A stretch of DNA of 64,000 nucleotides from Desulfonatronum sp. SC1 (GCF_003046795.1 NZ_PZKN01000002.1:143912-207911); one strand, 5' to 3'. Shown: positions 49,100 through 58,197, counted from the first letter of the stretch. Notes: generated from the letters alone by a model not told the origin. Program-made: numbers and translations.

Positions 49100-49829
49100 G
49101 GCCTGCCCCTCCTTCCGCCTTGCGTCGAAGCGTACGGACCAGAGTGAATTCCAGCCCCACGCCCAATCCCACCAGGATCAGCGCCCAGGCAAAAAGCTCG
49201 GGCATGTTGAACAAGCGATAGGCCCAGTAGATCTGGGCCCCGATCCCTTTGGAACTGCCCAGGAATTCAGCGACAGCGGCGATTTTCCAGCCACTGCCCA
49301 AGGCATACGTCAATCCGGCGAGCACATGGGGGAAAATTCCGGGCAGGATCAGTTGCATCAGGATGCGCATTCGGCCCACCCGATAGACCCTGGCCGAGGC
49401 GAACAGACGCTGATCCAGGGCCGCCACGCTCTGGGCGACATTCAGGAACAACGGTGGAAACAAGGCGGCCATGACCACCACGATCGGCACGGTATTCCCG
49501 GCCCCGACCCAAACCATGAGCAGGGTGATCCACAGGATCGGCGGCGTGGCTTGCAAGACCGTAACCAATGGCGTTCCCAGGGACATGATCGTCCGGGAGA
49601 GCCCCGCCCAGACACCCAAAACAAGCGCGACTGCCAGAGACAAAACAATAGCCAGAACCCCTCTGGACAAGGTGATCAGCGTATGCTCCCACATGGCGCT
49701 GGTCATGGTCATTCCTGCCAGATAGCGCAGGGTTTCCAGCGGTGACGGCACGAGACCGGCGCCGAAATAAAAGGTCGCGGTGGTCCACGTAGAGAGAATG
49801 ACCACAACTGTAAAAATCAGGGGAATCAT
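49092..49829 (-). CDS. ABC importer permease (NitT/TauT type)
   Basis: The 245-residue permease has about six helices and the EAA-loop SARVYRVGRMRILMQLILPGIFPHVLAGLTYALGSGW, typical of SsuC/TauC-like permeases. Its start overlaps the binding-protein stop by 4 bp, and its end overlaps the ATPase start. Confidence 0.92.
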   Translation of the reverse strand: MIPLIFTVVVILSTWTTATFYFGAGLVPSPLETLRYLAGMTMTSAMWEHTLITLSRGVLAIVLSLAVALVLGVWAGLSRTIMSLGTPLVTVLQATPPILWITLLMVWVGAGNTVPIVVVMAALFPPLFLNVAQSVAALDQRLFASARVYRVGRMRILMQLILPGIFPHVLAGLTYALGSGWKIAAVAEFLGSSKGIGAQIYWAYRLFNMPELFAWALILVGLGVGLEFTLVRTLRRKAEGGAGRA

Positions 49830-50848
49830 GAAGATGCGTCAACAATGGCCGTCGCGATGGGCGAATTCCAGATCAAGCCGTCGAGATCGAAGAGGCGACC
49901 CGGCATCACCAGGTCCAGGTAGGTCTTGATTTCGTCCCGGACCTCGGATGCGGGCAGATCAAGGATGATGTCCCGTTCCAGGGAAGCATGGACCAACTCT
50001 TTGGAAGTGAAGGCTCCAAAAGGCTCCGGAAGGGCCGCGATGCCGATCCCGGGTTCATCCCGTACCCTTGGGGAGTGCCGGAGAACCGCGGAAACAATAC
50101 CCTGAACGATTTCAGGGTGCTGCTCCAGAGTGTCGGCATTGACGGCCATCCCGACAATAGGCATCCGGGCTGGATGTCGGCTCCGGCGTCCATAAAGGTC
50201 TTCCACGCTCTCCACGACGCGCAAATCCGGCATCGCATGCAGCAGGCTGCTGACCAGCGGCTCCGGCACCAGCGCCGTGTCGGATCGTCCGGAAATCATC
50301 ATCATGGCCAACTGCTGGGGTTCATGGGGGGTGAAGTCAATGTCGACGCCCTCCAGCAAGCCCTTGAGGATGGGCACGGCCGACGACCCCACCGGGGCGT
50401 ATGCCAGTTTCCGCCCCCGCATATCCGCGAAAGAGGTCACGGACGGGTCCGTGGAAACCAAGTAGAACTTGCGCCAGGCGCTGATGTACAGCAAACGGAC
50501 CGGGGCATTGGCGGCATGGGCCTGGGCGAACCCTTCGGTGTGGCCCAGCCAGAGGTCTCCCTTCCCGGCCAGAAGGACGCCCCGCAGATCATCGAGATTT
50601 TTCCAGATCATTACTCGAAGATTGCACAGCTTCTGGATGTCCCCTGCCTGTACGGCGGCCCAAAACGCCAATTGCGGCGTGGTGGCCATGGCGGACGTGA
50701 ACAGGGTCAGGGTCGGCAGGTTCGGATCATCACCGAAAACCAGCGGGCTGTCGGCCGCCCCCTGGAGCAGGTGCCACACTCCGGGGACGGCCAGAAAACC
50801 GGCGACAAGCAGAACCAGAAGCACCCGTCGGGGAAATGGACCAGGCAC
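49826..50848 (-). CDS. ABC importer substrate-binding protein (NitT/TauT, NMT1-like)
   Basis: The 340-residue protein has an N-terminal signal or anchor helix (RRVLLVLLVAGFLAVPGV) and a type-2 binding fold: TLFTSAMATTPQLAFW, ADMRGRKLAYAPVGSSAVPIL and a long C-terminal helical lobe. Such proteins bind sulfonates, nitrate, thiamine precursors or other small anions. No ligand is indicated here. It starts at a GTG overlapping the TonB receptor stop (TAGTG), so the receptor and importer should be expressed in fixed ratio. Confidence 0.88.
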   Translation of the reverse strand: MPGPFPRRVLLVLLVAGFLAVPGVWHLLQGAADSPLVFGDDPNLPTLTLFTSAMATTPQLAFWAAVQAGDIQKLCNLRVMIWKNLDDLRGVLLAGKGDLWLGHTEGFAQAHAANAPVRLLYISAWRKFYLVSTDPSVTSFADMRGRKLAYAPVGSSAVPILKGLLEGVDIDFTPHEPQQLAMMMISGRSDTALVPEPLVSSLLHAMPDLRVVESVEDLYGRRSRHPARMPIVGMAVNADTLEQHPEIVQGIVSAVLRHSPRVRDEPGIGIAALPEPFGAFTSKELVHASLERDIILDLPASEVRDEIKTYLDLVMPGRLFDLDGLIWNSPIATAIVDASS

Positions 50849-52926
50849 TAGAACTCCATTTTCCAGGTTACGGCGATACTGCGTCCAAGGCTGTTCAATT
50901 CCGCGGGTTTTCGCCCAGTGGCCAAATGATTCCGATACGTTTCATCCAACAGATTGCTGCCCACCAAGGCCAGCTCCTGCGTGGTTTGGCGGAGCAGGAA
51001 GCGATATCCGACCCGGGCATTGACCGTCGCCCAACCCGGAGTTTCCTTTTCTCCCGGAGCAACCTTGGACTGGCGATCCGCCCATTCCAGTTCGAGCAAC
51101 CCGTTCCAGCCCAGACCCTGATTATATCGCACTCCAACCAGGCCGTTCAGAGGCGGCATGGATTCCAGGTCGGTCTTTTCGGTTCGGTTCTTGCCCACGG
51201 CATAGGCCAACGTGGCATAGGCCGACCATTCCTGAAAAAAACGCCATTCCAGCGACGCCTCGCCTCCGAAAATCTCCGCCTTGTCCACGTTGTGCAATTC
51301 ATGGCGGTTCGGCGCGACCTGTTTTTCCACGATCAGATCGTTCAATCGGTTGGCAAACGCGCTCAGACTGGCCGTCAGATTGGGCAGGTTGTAGTGCAGT
51401 CCGTATTCCGCATAGAGTGATCGTTCCGGGTCGAGGTCCGGGTTGCCGAAGACCTCGTAGCTGCCCAGGTTGATGTACTTGAATCGTTCCATGAGATCCG
51501 GGGCGCGATAGCTGGACGACCCGAGCAAGGTCATGGACCAGTTCTCCAGAAAACCCCAGGTCAGACCGGCATGGGCGGCCCAACTGTGATCCGTGGTGGA
51601 CTCCTCATCGCGAAGAGCAGGATTCGGTGTGTTGGGTGAAGGCGGCTTGATCCAGGTGTTCAGCGCATCGCTTTTCGCCCGCAACAGGTCCACCCGACCG
51701 CCGAGATTCAGGACCAGATTCTCTTGCAGCTTCCAGTCATCTTCGATGAACACCCCGCCGGACAACAAGCTGGCATCGGCCATGGGCTGGTCAATGGCTT
51801 GATTGCCGTTCAGGAAATTGCGCTTGCGCTCTGATTCGATGTCCCACAGCCAGACATCCGCTCCCAGCCCCAGAGAGTGATCACCGGCATCCACCCGGTT
51901 GAACCAGCGCAGCCCCCAGGTTTTATGGTTTGCCGAAGGCTCGATGCCGCGGACGCCGGAAGCGGGAGGGAGTTTGTCGATCCGGACGTTCCGGTCGATT
52001 TCCTGGAAGTAGAGATTCAGGGATGACTCGGTCCAGAACGGGCTCTCCGGAAAGAATTCATGCACGATACTGGCGAGCATCCGCGTTGTTTCCGGGTAGG
52101 TGACATCGGCCACCTCCGGCAGGGAGGCGTTCCCGGTTCCGGGGATGCCGATGTCCCGTCCTTCATATTGCTGATACTGAAATCTGGTGCGATGCAGCTC
52201 ATTCCATTTGTAACCGACCTTGAAAGCACCATTGAAGTCCTCGAACTGACTGTTGTTGACGGTCTCGCCGCCCCCGTCCTTGTAGCTGGAATAATCGCGA
52301 TATCCTCCGGAAGCATAGGCCCAGGCCCGCTGAGAGTTGCCGGAGAGATTCGCGTATCCTCCGTACCCGTCGGGGTTGCTTTTATAGGTTCCCGTCAACG
52401 TGCCATGAAATGCCGTTTCATCCGCGAACATCCCTTTCTTGGTGATGATGTTCACCACGCCGCCGATGGAACCGGAGCCGTACAGGGCGCTGATCGGCCC
52501 TTTGAGCACTTCCACGCGTTCGATTTCATTCGGATCGATCAGGCCGAACTGGGCGTTGATGTCCGTGGCCGTATTCATGCGCACCCCATCGATCAGAAAG
52601 ACGATTCGGCCCCGACCCAGGCCGCGGATATTGACTTCCCCGCCCCAGGGAGAGTCTCCGGAGATGCTGACTCCCGGAATCCTGGTCAATGCGTCGCTGA
52701 TGCTGATCGGCTGCACCATGGAGATTTCCTCCGCATCCAGGACGCCCACTCCCCCAGGCGTCTCCGAAAGCTTGGTGGGAGTGCCCCGGGCCGTGACCAC
52801 GACACGGTCCATTACCACGGGTTCCTCCCCGGCCAAGGCCTTGCCCGCCCTTCCCATGTCTCCCGCCGCCACCACGACCGCGGTCATCAACACCGCCGCC
52901 ATGGATTGTCTGAAGCCCTGCAGCAT
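50848..52926 (-). CDS. TonB-dependent outer-membrane receptor 2
   Basis: The 692-residue receptor has a signal peptide, a TonB-box-like MDRVVVTARG, a plug (SISDALTRIPGVSISGDSPW, INIRGLGRGRIVFLIDGVR-like VNIRGLGRGRIVFLIDGVR, ERVEVLKGPISALYGSGSIGGVVNI) and a barrel ending in AVTWKMEF. GGAGG is placed well before the ATG. The direct coupling to an inner-membrane ABC importer gives a full outer-to-inner uptake route. Substrate unknown. Confidence 0.94.
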   Translation of the reverse strand: MLQGFRQSMAAVLMTAVVVAAGDMGRAGKALAGEEPVVMDRVVVTARGTPTKLSETPGGVGVLDAEEISMVQPISISDALTRIPGVSISGDSPWGGEVNIRGLGRGRIVFLIDGVRMNTATDINAQFGLIDPNEIERVEVLKGPISALYGSGSIGGVVNIITKKGMFADETAFHGTLTGTYKSNPDGYGGYANLSGNSQRAWAYASGGYRDYSSYKDGGGETVNNSQFEDFNGAFKVGYKWNELHRTRFQYQQYEGRDIGIPGTGNASLPEVADVTYPETTRMLASIVHEFFPESPFWTESSLNLYFQEIDRNVRIDKLPPASGVRGIEPSANHKTWGLRWFNRVDAGDHSLGLGADVWLWDIESERKRNFLNGNQAIDQPMADASLLSGGVFIEDDWKLQENLVLNLGGRVDLLRAKSDALNTWIKPPSPNTPNPALRDEESTTDHSWAAHAGLTWGFLENWSMTLLGSSSYRAPDLMERFKYINLGSYEVFGNPDLDPERSLYAEYGLHYNLPNLTASLSAFANRLNDLIVEKQVAPNRHELHNVDKAEIFGGEASLEWRFFQEWSAYATLAYAVGKNRTEKTDLESMPPLNGLVGVRYNQGLGWNGLLELEWADRQSKVAPGEKETPGWATVNARVGYRFLLRQTTQELALVGSNLLDETYRNHLATGRKPAELNSLGRSIAVTWKMEF

Positions 52927-53060
52927 GCCTCTTCCTCCGCTTGATGTTTGCCGTTTGTGTAAATTGGTGTCTCAAGCCAAGCTGATCCGTTCACGCCTCG
53001 AATCTGAATCTGAACCGCCTTATCAAAAAAGGTCGGGTTCATCACCTGGGTCACCATGGA

Positions 53061-53924
53061 TCATCGCAACGCTGCCAATCTGATGTAATCCTCCCAGCCC
53101 GACCAGATCAGCCGCGAGTCATGGGCGGCCATTTCCGGAAACAGGGCAATGCCCTCTCGAATTGGGCAAAAAAGCCCGTTATCAGCGATAATAGTTTGAA
53201 TCTTTGAGCTGAAAATAATCTTCAGCACCTCCAAGGCGTCATCAGGAGCGTCTTTTCTCAAAAAAGCCAAAAGCGGTACTGCTATCGCTCCTTCCTTCGG
53301 CCACACGGCTCGCGCGTTGCCCAACCGAAACGTCCGGGCAAAGGCTGGAAAAACCATGCCCGCCTTGTAGGTTCCTTCGTCCACGGTCTTGTTGATGTCC
53401 TGGGGAAACAACTTGGCCTGGGCCAAAGCTGATGCTCTCCGCCCTTCCTCGCCGCACAGCTTTTCCATGTAATGGGCGTACAGCATCGGAGCCGGAGTGT
53501 TGTGCGGCGGGATGACCACGTCGGCGGCAAGATCACCCCGGCAAAGGTCGGCCCATCCTTCCACTGGGGGGACCACGCTCTCATGGTGGATGATCAGCAT
53601 GGTCACCACGGCGACCACCTTGAAAAAAGGCAGCGGTTCCCGCAAGCCGACCCGCAGCAATTCCTCGCGCATTTCCGGTAGTCCGGCGGGCATGGGCGCG
53701 AAAATATCTTTCGCTTCAATGGCTCTGGACAAGGCTGAAGGATAGGCCGTCAGCGTGAGGTCGGCGGTATGGTCCGGATGGCCGAACTGATTCTTGAAAA
53801 ACGCATCCATCTCGTCGTGGGTCTGAGGGGGATGAATGGAGGCGTCTGGAAACGCGGATTGAATCTCCGAAATGACGTGACGTGCGATGTTCGGGGGGAT
53901 GGCCAGATGCAGTCGTGAGGGCAT
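53061..53924 (-). CDS. Binding-protein-fold protein without signal peptide
   Basis: The 287-residue protein resembles type-2 periplasmic solute-binding proteins (LHLAIPPNIARHVISEIQSAFPDA at the start; PAPMLYAHYMEKLCGEE and DGLFCPIREGI-like NGLFCPIREGI later). It lacks a signal sequence, since the AGGAG-preceded ATG at 53924 opens straight into the fold. It should therefore work in the cytoplasm. It lies 38 bp behind the stand-alone ABC ATPase, in a unit with the GTPase gene. Whether it binds metal, metallate or cofactor cannot be told. Confidence 0.7.
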   Translation of the reverse strand: MPSRLHLAIPPNIARHVISEIQSAFPDASIHPPQTHDEMDAFFKNQFGHPDHTADLTLTAYPSALSRAIEAKDIFAPMPAGLPEMREELLRVGLREPLPFFKVVAVVTMLIIHHESVVPPVEGWADLCRGDLAADVVIPPHNTPAPMLYAHYMEKLCGEEGRRASALAQAKLFPQDINKTVDEGTYKAGMVFPAFARTFRLGNARAVWPKEGAIAVPLLAFLRKDAPDDALEVLKIIFSSKIQTIIADNGLFCPIREGIALFPEMAAHDSRLIWSGWEDYIRLAALR

Positions 53925-53961
53925 GATAGGACTCCTGTCGTCGTGATTTGGGGAATGGGCC

Positions 53962-54735
53962 TTACCGTGAAATTGCAGCGACGGAGAGCTGCTCGCCGTT
54001 GCGCAAACCTTCCCGTGCGGAGCCGAGCAGCGCATCCACCGTCCTGAGCTGCTCCAGGCACTGTGCTTCCTCCGTGCTGGTCGCATGAATCGAGGACATG
54101 GCCCCTTGCTTCATGACCGTTCTTTTCGTGGCCATGAGGGTCAGAATCGGATCATGGGTGGAGAGAACGATCAGCTTGCTGCTTGCGGCCAAGGCCGCCA
54201 GAGCCTTCAGTTTGTCGATGCCCGCGTTCTCGATTTCATCGATCAGGACGATGGCGGCGTCGGAGATGCAGGCGATATCGGCGATCATCAAGGCACGGGA
54301 TTGTCCACCGCTGAGCACTTGCAACCTGACCTCGGGCAGCACCGGCTCCCCGCACAAGGAGTTGGTCAAGGCCAAAACCCTGTCAACAATGTCCGAACGA
54401 TTCCTGTCTTTGCTCAGGGCGTGCATCTGGATGAAGTCCCGGACCGTGCCATCCATGATGAATCCTGTTTTCTGGGAAAGCTGGGCCACCATGCCATTAC
54501 AGTTCGTGGTCAGGTCCGGCATGGTTCCGTTGATCAGAACGCGCCTGCGGCTGAGGGTGTCGCCCCGGGCAAACTGTTCGATGTCGGCCAGGAGTTCACT
54601 CTTGCCCGACCCGGTCGGGCCGACCACGGCCAGGCACTCTCCCGCTTGAATGGTCAATTCGGATATGGGTTCCTCTTCGCCGCCTTTTCCCGTACCGGCC
54701 AGGATGGTCAAGGTCTTGATTGTCGCTTCATTCAT
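53962..54735 (-). CDS. Stand-alone ABC-type ATPase
   Basis: The approximately 257-residue protein has Walker A VVGPTGSGKSELL, a signature LSGGQSRALMIA, Walker B AIVLIDEIENAGID and H-loop LIVLSTHDP. No permease gene accompanies it; the spacing of the motifs and the DEIENAGID D-loop differ from importer ATPases and recall soluble ABC ATPases used for enzyme activation. The start is uncertain: ATG at 54735 (GGAG 11 nt upstream) is chosen, but in-frame ATGs at 54780 and 54795 exist. It sits between the GTPase and the cytosolic binding-protein-fold gene. Confidence 0.78.
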   Translation of the reverse strand: MNEATIKTLTILAGTGKGGEEEPISELTIQAGECLAVVGPTGSGKSELLADIEQFARGDTLSRRRVLINGTMPDLTTNCNGMVAQLSQKTGFIMDGTVRDFIQMHALSKDRNRSDIVDRVLALTNSLCGEPVLPEVRLQVLSGGQSRALMIADIACISDAAIVLIDEIENAGIDKLKALAALAASSKLIVLSTHDPILTLMATKRTVMKQGAMSSIHATSTEEAQCLEQLRTVDALLGSAREGLRNGEQLSVAAISR

Positions 54736-54801
54736 GAAAGAAACATCTCCGTTGGAAGTACTCGTTGATCGCGGATGCATGTCAGGATGGTTCATGACGC
54801 T

Positions 54802-55491
54802 TCAGTGTGTCTGGATTTTCTTGACGTTGCCGGACTGATAGGGCTTGCCCACCCGCATCTCGCCCGTGCAGTAGGAACAGATCGAGGCCGGCATGGAGTA
54901 GCGCAGTTCGGTTTCGGATATTTCCCGCACTTCAGGCCAGGAATCGACGATCCGTTTCAACAGCACCGCCCCGGTCCCGGTCAATCCATTGATCCGCACG
55001 ATTTCCGCCTCCGGGTTCACTTGCCGGATCCTGTAGCCGAAAACCTCCTTTTCAGCTTGAGAAACCATATCGCTTTTGGTTACCACCACCGCGTCGGCCA
55101 AACTCAGAGCCGGACCCATCTTTTCCGGAGCGTCCAGCCCGCCGAGATTGTCGATCACCGTCAGCGCCGGAACGCCTTTGACGTGCGGAGCGCATCGGAA
55201 ACAAAGCCCCGCCGTCTCAATGAACAAGAATTCAGCGCCCTGCTGTTTGCCCCAGCCATGCACTTCTTCCAGGTTGGAAACATAGTAATGATCCGGGCAG
55301 ACATAGTCGCTCAAGCCCTTGATGGCCGGAATGCCGAGTTCGCGACGATAGAATTCGTCATCCCCGGTGGCCAGGGCGTCGAACTTGGCCACCGCGACCT
55401 TGACGCCTTCCTTCATGTACAATCGGGCAAGATGCGCGATGACCGCGGTCTTGCCAGCACAAGGCGTCCCAGCAACAGTTATGATTTTCAT
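54802..55491 (-). CDS. HypB/CobW-like (SIMIBI) GTPase with two CxxC motifs
   Basis: The 229-residue P-loop GTPase has Walker A VAGTPCAGKTAVI, a switch region KFDALATGDDEFY, DNLGGLD and the base-recognition motif VVTKSDMV. Two Cys pairs, CFRC (after ETAGL) and CSYC near the C-terminus, could bind a metal, as in nickel or cobalt insertases (HypB, UreG, CooC) and CobW chaperones. The ATG at 55491 is selected because GAGG lies 8 nt upstream and the P-loop starts shortly after. It is the first gene of the trio with the ABC ATPase and cytosolic binding-fold protein. Confidence 0.85.
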   Translation of the reverse strand: MKIITVAGTPCAGKTAVIAHLARLYMKEGVKVAVAKFDALATGDDEFYRRELGIPAIKGLSDYVCPDHYYVSNLEEVHGWGKQQGAEFLFIETAGLCFRCAPHVKGVPALTVIDNLGGLDAPEKMGPALSLADAVVVTKSDMVSQAEKEVFGYRIRQVNPEAEIVRINGLTGTGAVLLKRIVDSWPEVREISETELRYSMPASICSYCTGEMRVGKPYQSGNVKKIQTH

Positions 55492-55583
55492 CTTTATCCT
55501 CAGTTCATTTTTTGTCCGTCCGCTTTTCCAGCCGGATGGCCACAAACATGCCGCATGCCCTCAAGGGATAAAACAATGCGCAA

Positions 55584-55714
55584 CCGGAGAAACACGGGCC
55601 AACACTTTTCACTCGCAAAACCAGGAGGTAGCCGCCTGCTTCTCAAGTTATGCCTTCAAATTCTTCGTGATCCAGGAATCCGAAGACTAAAGAGAGTCCC
55701 CCGGAGAACACGGG
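55584..55714. repeat. Pair of CCGGAGAA(A)CACGGG direct repeats
   Basis: CCGGAGAAACACGGG at 55584-55598 recurs as CCGGAGAACACGGG at 55701-55714, in the 295-bp gap between the GTPase and TPR genes. They could be regulator sites or part of a structured leader; neither is proven. No gene was found in this gap. Confidence 0.35.
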
Positions 55715-55786
55715 AAACCCTTTTTAGATAATGAAATGCAACCTGTCAAAAATCTTGATAACTAAATTCATAATCCAGTCAAAGCC

Positions 55787-57052
55787 TCATGTCGCCGACC
55801 TCCCCTGCCCCCGGCTCAGCACCTCCAGCCAGCTCTCGGCCTGCCTGCGCTGCTCGGGGATTTCCCGGGCCAGGACAAAGGCGTCGCGAGCTTCTTCCAT
55901 TCGGCCCTCGTGATACGCGGCCATGCCCAGCAGCAACAGGGCTTCGGCCCGGGTGCGTTCGCATCGGCCCTGGGTCGCCAGCTCCAGGTGCTCCCTGGCC
56001 CCGCTCCAGTCCTCCACCTGCATCAGCAAGCGGCCTGCCCGTAAATGGGTTTTGCAGTCCCCGCCGTTACGCGCTTTTTGTCCCAGGGCGCAGGCCGCGC
56101 GGCGCGTCTCACGGGCTTGCAGCCAGGCATTGGCCAGCAGTTCCTGGTGCTCCGCATTGACCGCGACGCGACCGTTCTCCATCCCCTCCTCCAGGAGGTG
56201 CGCGGCTTTGCGGGGCGCTCCGGCCTGAACATACATCCGTGCCAGCCGGACGATGTCCTCGGAAGTCTGAAACAACCCCTTATGGTATGCGGCGGAAAGC
56301 ACGGCGGCGGCCTGACGCTGATCGTCCAGCCGCAGGTACACGCCGGCCAGTTGCAGCCAGTACCTGCCGTCCTCGGGATTTCGGGTGATCAGCCGCGGCA
56401 ACCAACGCGTCAGTTTTTCGTATTGTTCATCGTGGTGCAAGGCGGCCACGAGCATTTCCAGCCAGGCGTTCTCGGGCGTGGTCGTCTCGCGGATGGCGGC
56501 TTCCAGGTGCATGACCGCCGCCTGGTGGCGTTCCGAACCGAAATAGATCCAGGCCACCCTTGCCCGTTGCTCCGGGGAAAGAGAACCGGCCTGCTCCATC
56601 CAGGCTTCGATGCGCTTGACGGCCTCGGCTGGACGGCTGGCCTGTACCAGCAATTGGGCGGAATTGTACAAAACCTGCTGTCGCAATGGGGCATCCAGGC
56701 CGTCACCGGCCAAAACCCGGTCAAAGGCTTCCAGGGCTCGGTCATGGCGACCGGTTTCATGAAACAGATAGCCGAGCATCTGCCAGGCCAGGGCCTGGGC
56801 GTAGGGTTCATGGGCCTCTTCCCGAACGAATTTCTCCAGGAGCGATTCCGCTTCCGTCCATTTTGAGTGGTGCAGCAGTTCCTGGGCCGCGGTGAGCTTT
56901 TGGTGCGCGGCATGGGAAACCGTGGGACGGTCCTCCGAAGCAAGAGCGATGGAAACCGTCATGGAGACCGAAAGGAACATCCCCAGGCTCAACCCGGCGG
57001 AAACAAGAAACCAACGCAAGGATGAACGAAGCGATTGGGTCAAGTGATTCAT
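55787..57052 (-). CDS. TPR-repeat periplasmic protein of the TonB2-type system
   Basis: The approximately 421-residue protein has a signal peptide or N-terminal anchor (LRWFLVSAGLSLGMFLSVSM) and then about ten tetratricopeptide-like helical pairs (e.g. QALAWQMLGYLFHETGRHDRALEAFDRVL). It is the last gene of the DUF3450-TtpC-ExbB-ExbD-TonB operon, matching the TPR gene of Vibrio-type systems. GGAGG lies 8 nt before the ATG at 57052, and its start region overlaps the tonB end. Confidence 0.88.
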   Translation of the reverse strand: MNHLTQSLRSSLRWFLVSAGLSLGMFLSVSMTVSIALASEDRPTVSHAAHQKLTAAQELLHHSKWTEAESLLEKFVREEAHEPYAQALAWQMLGYLFHETGRHDRALEAFDRVLAGDGLDAPLRQQVLYNSAQLLVQASRPAEAVKRIEAWMEQAGSLSPEQRARVAWIYFGSERHQAAVMHLEAAIRETTTPENAWLEMLVAALHHDEQYEKLTRWLPRLITRNPEDGRYWLQLAGVYLRLDDQRQAAAVLSAAYHKGLFQTSEDIVRLARMYVQAGAPRKAAHLLEEGMENGRVAVNAEHQELLANAWLQARETRRAACALGQKARNGGDCKTHLRAGRLLMQVEDWSGAREHLELATQGRCERTRAEALLLLGMAAYHEGRMEEARDAFVLAREIPEQRRQAESWLEVLSRGQGRSAT

Positions 57053-57054
57053 GA

Positions 57055-57702
57055 TCACCCCTCCAAGCTGAATTTGATGACAATGGTGGCCAGGGCCTGG
57101 ACGGGCTCGCCGTCCCGGATCTGAGGCTGGAACCGCCAGCGGCTCAGGGCGCGCACGGCCTCCTGGTCGAAGATTCCCCGCCGGGGTTCGGCTTCCACCA
57201 CGGTGACGTCGCTGACCGTGCCGTCGGGGTTGACGATGAATTCCAGGCGTACCCAGCCGGAAATGCCGTCCAGTTGCGCCCGTCTGGGATAGCGCGGCGG
57301 GATCTGGCTGACCGGAGTCAGGGACTGGGTATAGCGGACCGGGCCCTCCGGCTCGGCTGGAGGTGCGGACAAAGGCAGTCCGGCCAGGGCCAGGTCCGCG
57401 GAAATATCCGGTAGGGGCAGGTCAAGAGCCGGAGCTTCCAAAGACCGCTTTTGGGGAGCGGCCAGGGCTTCCATCCGCGGCAGGGGTTGGATTTTCTCCG
57501 GCGGGGTGGGCTGTTCCCGCTCACGCCTGCGCACGACTTGTTCCTGGTCGTCCATGCGGATGAATCGCGGCATCGGAACGCGTTGTCGATCCTCCACCCC
57601 GGCCTCGCCGCGGCTGACAAGAACGTTCATCAGCACGAACAGTCCCAGTGCCGCCAGAATTCCGCAACCCAGGGAAAGGCCGTAACGCGCCGCGTCATTC
57701 AT
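57055..57702 (-). CDS. tonB: TonB energy transducer
   Basis: The 215-residue protein has one N-terminal membrane helix (about 8-30), a proline-rich linker (PTPPEKIQPLPRMEA) and a C-terminal TonB domain with YPRRAQLDGISGWVRLEFIVNPDGTVSDV and FDQEAVRALSRWRFQP. It carries ExbBD energy to the TonB-box of receptors, probably including the two encoded nearby. It overlaps exbD by 4 bp. Confidence 0.94.
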   Translation of the reverse strand: MNDAARYGLSLGCGILAALGLFVLMNVLVSRGEAGVEDRQRVPMPRFIRMDDQEQVVRRREREQPTPPEKIQPLPRMEALAAPQKRSLEAPALDLPLPDISADLALAGLPLSAPPAEPEGPVRYTQSLTPVSQIPPRYPRRAQLDGISGWVRLEFIVNPDGTVSDVTVVEAEPRRGIFDQEAVRALSRWRFQPQIRDGEPVQALATIVIKFSLEG

Positions 57703-58103
57703 GGCCGACTCGCCGCCACGGCCACGTCGCGCACCCCGGCCAAACGGACCTGGTCAATGACCTGGACCAGTATCCCGGTGCGGGAGGCCTCGTCGGCCTG
57801 GACAACCACGGCCCCCTCGGGGTTCTCGGCGCGCAACCGCTCCACGTTGGCCCGCACGGCCCGCACGTCCACCTGTCGGCCATCGATCCACACCGCGCCG
57901 GATTCGGACACCGCGATCATAATGTTCCCGCGCTCCTGGCGCTCCGCGCTGGCCGCTGTGGGGCGGTTCACCTCGATGCCCGCCTCCTTGACGAAGGACG
58001 TGGTCACGATGAAAAAGATGAGCATAATGAACACCACGTCCATCATCGAGGTCATGTCGATCTGGGCGCTGTCTTGTTCGTCGTATCGTCGTCTGCGTCG
58101 CAT
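57699..58103 (-). CDS. exbD: Biopolymer transport protein ExbD
   Basis: The 134-residue protein has one membrane helix preceded by the proton-path aspartate in QIDMTSMMDVVFIMLIFF. ATG at 58103 is chosen because MRRRRRYDEQDSAQIDM is the normal ExbD N-terminus; frames further upstream run through the repeat at 58121-58192. The periplasmic part ends KLAGVRDVAVAA-like LAGVRDVAVAASRP. Confidence 0.93.
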   Translation of the reverse strand: MRRRRRYDEQDSAQIDMTSMMDVVFIMLIFFIVTTSFVKEAGIEVNRPTAASAERQERGNIMIAVSESGAVWIDGRQVDVRAVRANVERLRAENPEGAVVVQADEASRTGILVQVIDQVRLAGVRDVAVAASRP

Positions 58104-58120
58104 GGGATTGAGTTCCGGTG

Positions 58121-58192
58121 TAGGGGCGCACCTGTGTGTGCGCCCATTGCTGAAAACGAGATATACAGGGCGCACACACAGGTGCGCCCCTA
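58121..58192. repeat. Long inverted repeat (GTAGGGGCGCACC family) between exbB and exbD
   Basis: Two exactly complementary 25-bp arms (58121-58145 and 58168-58192; starting TAGGGGCGCACC and ending GGTGCGCCCCTA) enclose a 22-nt loop. This is the only sizable gap in the TonB operon. The core matches the element inside the hybrid kinase gene near 3440-3452. The hairpin could tune exbD expression relative to exbB. Confidence 0.85.
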
Positions 58193-58197
58193 TGGCT

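Noticed and set aside
55492..55786. Cobalamin, NiCo or Moco riboswitch upstream of the GTPase gene
   Set aside because: None of the conserved core elements (for instance the B12 box) could be found; only the two short direct repeats remain.
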